Positions 57,140 to 64,000 of a stretch of DNA of 64,000 nucleotides are shown here, piece by piece. Under the pieces are notes generated by a model. It searched no databases and had not been told where the DNA came from. It was given only the letters and a program-made list of their open reading frames with translations. Source of the stretch: Diadema setosum (lineage: Eukaryota > Echinodermata > Echinoidea > Diadematoida > Diadematidae). Both the position numbers and the translations under genes were made by a program. The first letter of the stretch is position 1; the number at the start of each line of letters is the position of its first letter. Where the stretch lies: assembly GCA_033980235.1 (NCBI GenBank), contig CM067065.1, forward strand, positions 30,464,820 through 30,528,819, in the 5' to 3' direction.

Positions 57140-57760
57140 AGAGAGAGGAGAAGAGAGAGAGAGAGAGACAGAGAGAGAGATAAGAGAGATAGATAAGAGA
57201 GATATATAAGAGAGAAATATAAGAGAGAGATATATAAGAGAGACATATAAGAGAAAGATATAAGAGAAAGATATAAGAGAAAGATATAAGAGAAAGATAT
57301 AAGAGAAAGATATAAGAGAAAGATATAAGAGAAAGATATAAGAGAAAGATATAAGAGAAAGATATAAGAGAGAGATATATAAGAGAGACATATAAGAGAA
57401 AGATATGAGAAAGATATAAGAGAAAGATATAAGAGAAAGATATAAGAGAAAGATATAAGAGAGAGATATAAGAGAAAGATATAAGAGAGAGATATAAGAG
57501 AGAAATATAAGAGAGAGATATATAAGAGAGACATATAAGAGAGACATATAAGAGAAAGATATAAGAGAAAGATATAAGAGAAAGATATAAGAGAAAGATA
57601 TAAGAGAGAGATATAAGAGAAAGATATAAGAGAGAGATATAAGAGAAAGATATAAGAGAAAGATATAAGAGAAAGATAAAAAAGAAAGATATAAGAGAAA
57701 GATATAAGAGAAAGATATAAGAGAAAGATATAGACAGAGAAAGAGAGGGAGAGATGAAAG
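57140..57760. repeat. GATATAAGAGAAA minisatellite
   Basis: About 560 bp (core 57181-57733) of a 13-base unit GATATAAGAGAAA. Variants are GATATAAGAGAGA and a 10-11 base form with GATATATAAGAGAGACAT. Three units make 39 bases, so both 235- and 272-codon minus frames stay open and repeat SFSYIFLLYLSLI every 13 residues. This resembles membrane helices but is a translation of the repeat. Confidence 0.95.
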
Positions 57761-59062
57761 AGATGACATAGAGAAAAGAGAATATTTTGTTTGTTAAAAG
57801 GGAAATATTCTTTCATTTCTGGGCATACTTTGTGAATGCCAGATTTCATAAATCCAACGAGAAAAGTGGGGCCATGCATGATGTAATTTGCAATGCTGCA
57901 AATGGCTCCTTTATCTCGCAAACTAGATAAATATCTTGAGGTTGATGCAATGAAGTGGGCATTAATCTTTGTGGCTCTCTGTTTACTGCACCTTAAAGTC
58001 TTTATGCTAATGCCCTGCTAAAACCACAGTGAAAACAGCCTAGCCACAAAGCCACTGTCATTTCGCCACTATTCCTTTTGTGGGAGTTCCTGTATGTGTG
58101 TATGTGTTTGTAGGTAATATAACCTTTTTCCTGGACTTGTGTTTTTTCTGTATACTCGATACTTGCTTATATCAATACAACCTTTCGAATTTCAGATTCT
58201 TTCCTTCCTAATTCAAGCCTTTTCTTTCTCAATTTTGCCACGTATTTCCAGTCTTCCTCTTCCTGATCATCTTCTCTTACACCTCTTTTTTCCTCCCTAT
58301 CATTACCTTTTTAATTTCCTCCCAATGTTCATCTTTCCCATTCCTTTTCTTCTACTTCTTCATCCACTCTCTTTTCTTCTTCCTCCACGATTGCTAGCAC
58401 TGTTTCTTTTGGTTTCTTTTCCACTTCTTTTCCATTTTCTTCTCATCATTTTTTTTTCAATTTCTCTTTTTTTTTCCTCCTTCTACTTTTCCTTTTCTTT
58501 CTCCTTTTACTGATCCTCCCCCTCTATTCATGAATCACTCTTCACTTTTATTAACCTTTCCTTTTCTTTTTTCTTTTTGTTCCAAGCTGGAATGAGTCCC
58601 CAAATTCTGTACAAATTTTCTAAAGTCTTTTTTTTTTTTCTTCTACTTTCCTTTGAACATCCGTCTCCACTGCTATGATGTTATTTCCAACTGCTGGGAA
58701 ACTGGGGGAGCTAATCAGGTTGCGAAGACAAATTTATTATATTTTGCTTGTCTAATCATATGGCTGGCAACAAATCATTTTTCTCCCTTCTTATTTTTAG
58801 TCACACAATGACGCACAGAAGTGGAATGTCTGACTGAAATATGAATACCAGGAAGGTAGCATAATTGTAAAAGTTTTGAATGTATAAAAGATTTATTATG
58901 GGCCCCTGTCTCTGATCCAAACTATTGTCACATTCTTTCATAACTTTGGCAGTGAGTTTTAAAGACACATACTTTCAAAAGAAAGGCTTTGCTGAAACAC
59001 GAGAGTTTTATCTTTGTAAAACACTGTATAACAGAAAAGGGCTAAAATATATATATATAATC
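57761..59062. other. Unique spacer then pyrimidine-rich tract
   Basis: About 58190-58640 is a TTC/CTT-rich tract, open for 124 codons as Phe/Leu/Ser. Elsewhere the sequence is AT-rich and nothing is recognised. AT repeats occur at 59047-59059. Confidence 0.5.
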
Positions 59063-59066
59063 ATAT

Positions 59067-59313
59067 GAAGAGTTTGTTCGCAAGAACCTATAAGTCCATA
59101 TTTGCCAAATGGAGATATTTGCGATTAAAGGTCAAGAAAAATAAAAAGAATAATAAGAAAATGTTTGCTTCTTTTGATCATAACTTCAAAAATGTACCTT
59201 TATATGTAGTGACCAATATATCATTTAAAAGGTATTATTTTGTACTTTATGACAGAGACCGTACTTCAAAATCTTCAAAAATGGACTTATCGGTTTTTGC
59301 AAACAAACTCTTC
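59067..59313 (+). mobile_element. Family B MITE, copy 4
   Basis: A 247-bp element with GAAGAGTTTGTTCGCAAGAA at the left end and the complementary right end, flanked by ATAT (59063-59066 and 59314-59317). The frame MKSLFARTYKSIFAKWRYLR is open across its whole length, as in copy 1. Confidence 0.93.
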
Positions 59314-59317
59314 ATAT

Positions 59318-59762
59318 ATCCTAATAATATACAACACTATGTTTGGGTCTAGAATGACACATCCACAAACCCTCTGCTGTGACAGGTTATCAATGCTAAG
59401 TTTATAAGACTTTATGATACTGAGAGGGGATAAACAATATTATCTCTTTGTATAGAATTAAATTTGATTTAACTTAAATAAATCAAATCAAATATAACTG
59501 AATTTAATTCATTGTTTTTGTGCATGTCATTGAAAGGACTGTGAGGTACTCACATCTCATTTGCATGTCATGTGCTTGTAACCTATTTCACTGTTTTGTG
59601 AAATAGTGAGAAATATTACAATTCTACCATTTCCTTATTGTGTGATTACTGTGAAGTTTCAATTGTTTCTCTCTATTCAATGTTATCACAGTTAATTTCT
59701 TCATAGAATGATGTTTGACCAAGGAGACTAAGCCAACAGAGATTATTGGCAAGATGTCATCA
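59318..59762. other. Unique AT-rich spacer
   Basis: An AATTTGATTTAA/AAATCAAATC-type AT-rich patch lies at about 59455-59515. No gene. Confidence 0.45.
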
Positions 59763-59791
59763 TTTTTTTTTTTTTGGGGGGGGGGGGGGGG
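59763..59791. repeat. T13-G16 homopolymer junction
   Basis: Thirteen T directly followed by sixteen G, then a G-rich GTGGGAGGG stretch. Confidence 0.92.
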
Positions 59792-60546
59792 TGGGAGGGT
59801 TGATGGGAATGAGGTAAGATGGGGTGAGGGGGAGGGGAGTTTAACCTGAAAGTCTCTTTTCCCAACCAAAGAGACAGCTAATAAGGAGTATTGCTTTCAA
59901 GAGAGGGAGAGTGAGTGTTTGGATAACATTCTGTGCCAGACACCACCGACAGCTCGCAATGATCCTGATAATTGACGTTTTGGCAGCTCCAACCCTGCTT
60001 ACCCCCACCCCCAATCCACCAGCACCACTACATCAATAGAACAAGCTCTTCTTCTTTAACCCCCTTTCAAAAACGGGTGGATCCTTCTTGTGGTGGTAAT
60101 GGCATCTTTTGACCCCAGTGCCAGAAAAAACAAGAGGGTGGCATCCTAAGAAGAATAGATGGAGAGGATTGATTTGTTTAGAATATAATCAAAGGAGTAG
60201 AGAAATGGGAAGAGAAAAATCTTCTGAGTGAAAATTAACCTGAATTACATCAATGGGAGAAAATTTGTGGTAATGGGGAACTCTTTCCTTTCTCACCTCG
60301 GAAAAAGAGTTTGTGGGGTAATAATAGGAGGTTGGTATGGACGAGATGAGTGCGTTGAAAGATGATAATAGCTCCTAACTTGGAAGACGGGAAGTGAATT
60401 GTTATTTGGGGGGTAGTGGGTAGACGGCCTCGTCGCCTCCCCCTGTCATCAGGAGCCGTGTTTTTCTTGAGTTCAGATTCCAAAGGGAGACCATTGGGGG
60501 AACAGACGCTGGGGGTTAAGACAACTTTGACACGGATGAAACAAAA
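59792..60546. other. Unique sequence, nothing recognised
   Basis: The GC is slightly higher at about 60410-60500 (GGCCTCGTCGCC). No supported gene. Confidence 0.4.
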
Positions 60547-60605
60547 GATGGATAAAAGGATGGATGGATGGATGAATGGATGGATGGATAGACGGATGGA
60601 TAAAG
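60547..60605. repeat. GGAT microsatellite
   Basis: ATGG/GGAT units with GAATGG, GATAGACGG interruptions. The minus frame of IHPSIHPS repeats is an artefact. Confidence 0.92.
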
Positions 60606-61655
60606 ACATAGATGGTTTTCATAGATGACAACCAGGTGGATGTTTCAGTTGATGGACATGATGGTAGATATACAGATACTGTATAACTGTTATTTTCACA
60701 AGGGTTTGATTGTTGCAAATTTCACATAATCACAGTTGAACTGTTAATTTAATAACATGCAAATATGTCGCCATGCTCTAGGGCAATGGGGCATTTACAA
60801 TATCCTTAGTGTAAATTTGCGAAAACAGCGTGTGAAAATGTCTCTGACCTCATATTTGCTTTTTATTTCTATTACTTACGATTTCTTTACCGTCATTACT
60901 CAAAGATAGCTAAAACCGTCTTCAACCATTATACTAGGTGTCATTCATATTCATTCAGATTCATTACTACTATAACTCCATTTCCTCAACAGATTTTACT
61001 ATAGTTAGCATTATTAAAGTCATTAAGTTCATTATCTTTACTACTGCAATCACAATCATCACCATTATTATCATAACCTGGAATATCATCATTGATTACT
61101 CTTTTGATAAATGCCATCATAAATGGCCTTATTTCGATGACACAACTATGAGTCATTACATAATTTTTCACATTGGTGGCACATCTCTCATGCTACTACT
61201 GATGTAATAACACTAATAATAGGCCACTTAGAATTTCACCCCTCCTCCCAATTATTTCTTTTCTTCAGACTTCGGAGAATTCGCCAGCAAACATTTGGTC
61301 CAGAAGAAGAAAAATATGCACACTGCCCTCATGGGCAAAACAGATATGCAAATGAGGGATGGAGATATGTTGGAGAATGGAAGGCAAATAAAACAGTATT
61401 CACTCATTCTTTTTATTGGAGCAGGGAGGGGTGGGGTGAGGGCCTTGAGGGGAAAGGGGAGTGGTGGGGGGGGGGGGGGAGAGTGGTGGTGGGGGTGGGG
61501 AGAGGGAACAGTTGACCTAAATCTGTGTCAAGTTATGCTACCCCGTACCTGCTTCTCACTACTGCCATTGGCCATGCCATATTTTGTGTGTGCGCATAAA
61601 TGTGTTAGTGTGTAAGTATGTATATGCTTTTCTGTTCTTTTTCTTTCTTTCTTTC
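60606..61655. other. Unique sequence with a G-rich patch
   Basis: An ATT/ATC-rich segment (about 60940-61110) precedes a G-rich patch (about 61425-61503, including a G12 run). No gene is seen. Confidence 0.4.
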
Positions 61656-61678
61656 TTTTTTTTTTGGGGGGGGGGGGG
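61656..61678. repeat. T10-G13 homopolymer junction
   Basis: A TTTC run ends in ten T that pass directly into thirteen G. Confidence 0.92.
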
Positions 61679-62924
61679 TAGGGGAGGGGCAAGAATGTAA
61701 ATAGGACCTATGCATATAATCATGATAATGATTACACTGGGAGTTGACTGCATGAGACGGATGAGATAAAAATGGGATTGATGAATGTAAATGGAAAGAA
61801 TTCAAATTATTGCATTACATCCCTTCAGAAGTTTTGTTTTATTTTGTTTAGTTTGGTTTTGGGGGTTTTCTTAAGTGTGGGCTTTATAGGACGGGTGGGG
61901 AAACATCTTACTACAAGGTCTATGAATAGTATTATTATTTTCAACATTACAAGACAACATGTCAACACCTTTTATCACATTTGACAAAAGCACTCTAATC
62001 ATATAGCTGAAATTTCAAGTGAAAATATGATATGACAGAATTTTGCTCAATCTGTAATATCCAGAAAGTAAAAAGAAGGAACACACACACTCATACAGGA
62101 TGATAAACTCAAACAAATCCAGCACCCTCTGATGTTGAACACTAAGCGCCTTGAGAGCTCTCAAGCAAACCCAGGAAATTACGCCAATAAATAATGGTAA
62201 CAACTCACAAAATTAACTTAAAAGCCTCGACACTCGACATCTGTCACTTGAGTAGCTCCTAACACACACACAAAAACTCTCACACACAAAAAAAAGCCAA
62301 GAAATCTGACTCGCCCTCTTCTTGAAATCTCGCATCCCGTACAGTTTTTTGTTGCCCGTCTTCCCGCTTTTCTTCCCATTCCATTACCACTCACATTCTT
62401 GTGTCTCTGTCCTCCTCTCCACCCATCGCGACCTACAACATCCTCCTCCTCCTTCTCCGGTCTTCCTCCTAAACAGGAATATCCCCTCCCCAGTCATTCA
62501 ACCCCCAAACAAATCTCCTCATGCTCCGAAAAGAGCGGCGCATCCATTTTCATTTCCCGGGCGAAAGCCGTTTGGCAGCTAACCTACTTTTCCCCGGCCA
62601 CAAATTGACCATATTTTTGTTTTTCCCCGTCTAATACCTTCGCTTCGGAAGGATGATGCGCTCTTTTCCATCCTCCTCGTCACCCCTCTCCCCCCATCCC
62701 CATCCCCACCCCTACGCCAGCCTAACCCTCTCATCTCATCTGAAAAAAACCCTTAAACTAAAGTCTCATCCTGTAGCAAGTTCCCTACTCAACATAATTG
62801 AGCTATACACGGTAAAGCTTATGGGACACAAACACTGCCAACTCACATTCAAAAACTAGGCTCAGATTGTGTGCGATAAAAAAAAACACATGGCAAGGAG
62901 GAGTCACAGAAGATATCTATATAT
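61679..62924. other. Unique sequence, nothing recognised
   Basis: A C-rich patch lies at about 62400-62730, which includes CpG-bearing AAAAGAGCGGCGCATCC. CA runs are near 62260-62290. No supported gene. Confidence 0.35.
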
Positions 62925-63483
62925 CAGGCGCGGCGCTAGGGTGCAATTAACTCGCCAAAAGCTTATGACCTCGAAGCCTCAGTTGCAAAAAGTAGACAGC
63001 TTGTGTGCGTAAAACCGCTGGGGAAGTGTTGCAGGACAATCGCAATATCTCACCTCAAAGCCATCAAATGATTAAATCTATAAAGCAAACTGAAGAAGAA
63101 ACTATTCTCTAACTCGTAATGTTAGTTATTTGGGGTTTTATTGAGGATAAACGTGTGAAAATAATGTCGAAACTTAGCTTCCAAAACAGAAAATTTGGTC
63201 TCAAAACAAGTGTTATTTTCTCACATTTTCCTTCATTGCACAAAAATGAAACTTCGGTATATGACTTATGGTAGTATATCCATGCTGCTCTCCAAATATC
63301 TTTTCTGTATCATTTGGCGCACAGCTATGTCTGGAAAAAATCGAGATCACTGTCACTTGTGACCCACGTAAAATCCATGGCGTAAGGAATACGCAGTCCG
63401 ATGTATTGGTTTTTGTGCTGCTTGAAACAGTTGAAGCACAAAGCAGGGTTCCTCTCTTGCCCACTCACCACCCTGCTGACCGA
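62925..63483. other. CpG-richer block of unknown nature
   Basis: The composition changes from about 62930 (GGCGCGGCGCTAGGG) and stays CpG-bearing to the right edge. Overlapping frames exist on both strands (82 plus, 103 minus) without a recognised family. It may be the start of a larger element or gene that continues beyond the window. Confidence 0.3.
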
Positions 63484-63600
63484 AAATCGACCTCTGTCGC
63501 ATTGCGCCGAGCCTGACACCGCTGATTGGCTAAGCGTGCACTCACCAGTAGAAAACGCATGCGCAGGAGGATGATCTAGTTGTGCATGTCCAGTATCTTC
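63484..63600. promoter_or_regulatory. Candidate CpG promoter-like cluster
   Basis: An inverted CCAAT box (GATTGG, 63524-63529) and an NRF1-like palindrome GCATGCGC (63557-63564) lie in a CpG-rich segment. NF-Y and NRF1 sites commonly mark TATA-less, often bidirectional animal promoters. No adjacent exon is proven. The cluster could equally lie in a repeated element. Confidence 0.25.
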
Positions 63601-64000
63601 TCTTAAAGTTGGTTGTCTTTTTGCTCTTATTTTCACCTAACTACTAATTGCACAAACACGAGACTTCGCAGGTAGTGAGTCTGGTGTATACAGACTAGTA
63701 ATATGTTGATCAAATGCATATTCATGCAGGCGCAGACTTGTGTCGGGAAAAAATCGTAACCCTTTCCCACGGTCGACTCAAGCAGAAAAATACACATATC
63801 TCGAAAGATACATCAGCGTTTTCGCCCAAAAATCATATGAAGGATGATATATTCATATTTGATATATGTGTGAAGTTTCAAGGGATTTGGTGATAAAATA
63901 AGGGAGATACGAGGAGGTGAACTTTCGAGATTTTTTGTCCTTCCCTCCGCACAGCGCTTCGATGACCGTTAAGAATTCAAAAGCTTTGGCCTCTTATCAA
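63601..64000. other. Unassigned sequence at right edge
   Basis: Unique within this window, moderately CpG-bearing, with no open frame of note. Words such as ATATCTCGAAAGATAC and GAACTTTCGAGATT suggest inverted repetition about 140 bp apart and hint at a repeat continuing off the edge. Confidence 0.3.

Noticed and set aside
57062..57921. 235- and 272-codon frames resembling a multi-pass membrane protein
   Set aside because: They are a direct translation of the 13-bp minisatellite, with an exact 13-residue period and two overlapping frames showing the same peptide.

Overview
This window looks like non-coding nuclear DNA from an invertebrate animal. It is AT-rich. It is crowded with tetranucleotide microsatellites, homopolymer G/C runs and short inverted-repeat transposons. 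There is no operon-like gene packing, no rRNA, and no open frame that I can assign to a protein family. The repeat style (TTAA-flanked foldback elements, tRNA-derived SINEs, abundant ATCT/TCTG/GATA arrays) resembles sea urchin genomes, so an echinoid is my best guess. That is an inference from recall, not a database result. The window probably lies in a gene desert or inside one or more very long introns.

Layout. 1-8.2 kb: ATCT array, then mostly unique sequence with one TACTGTAAA-ended MITE, a GAT tract, a 60-bp direct duplication, a TTAA-flanked element and a tRNA-like SINE. 8.2-9.7 kb: a TTAA-type foldback MITE (family A) touching a short TTAA element (family C), another C copy, and a promoter-like motif cluster. 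9.7-20 kb: mainly unique sequence, one copy of the 250-bp family B, a purine tract and a TCTG array. 20-21 kb: an A element with a B element inside it, then a C-run/G-run hairpin. 21-30.2 kb: a family D foldback, CA/ATCT/AATC arrays, a pyrimidine tract, a tRNA-type SINE and a 150-bp palindrome. 30-40 kb: unique blocks, GATA arrays, a third B copy, a poly-C/poly-G inverted repeat, and an A element containing a palindromic insert. 40-53 kb: three more C copies in 41.8-47.5 kb and a last one at 52.8 kb; the second D copy; the fourth A copy, again touching a C copy; a GGT-rich tract; a 56-bp tandem repeat; and the second TACTGTAAA MITE. 53-64 kb: a TA tract, a large 13-bp minisatellite, the fourth B copy, and a CpG-richer right end with CCAAT and NRF1-like motifs.

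The best-supported content is the set of non-autonomous transposon families. They can be recognised internally because each has two to seven copies here with matching ends and target-site duplications. A few splice-flanked candidate exons and promoter-like clusters are given with low confidence. No complete gene, transposase, reverse transcriptase, CRISPR array or other enzyme-coding system was found.
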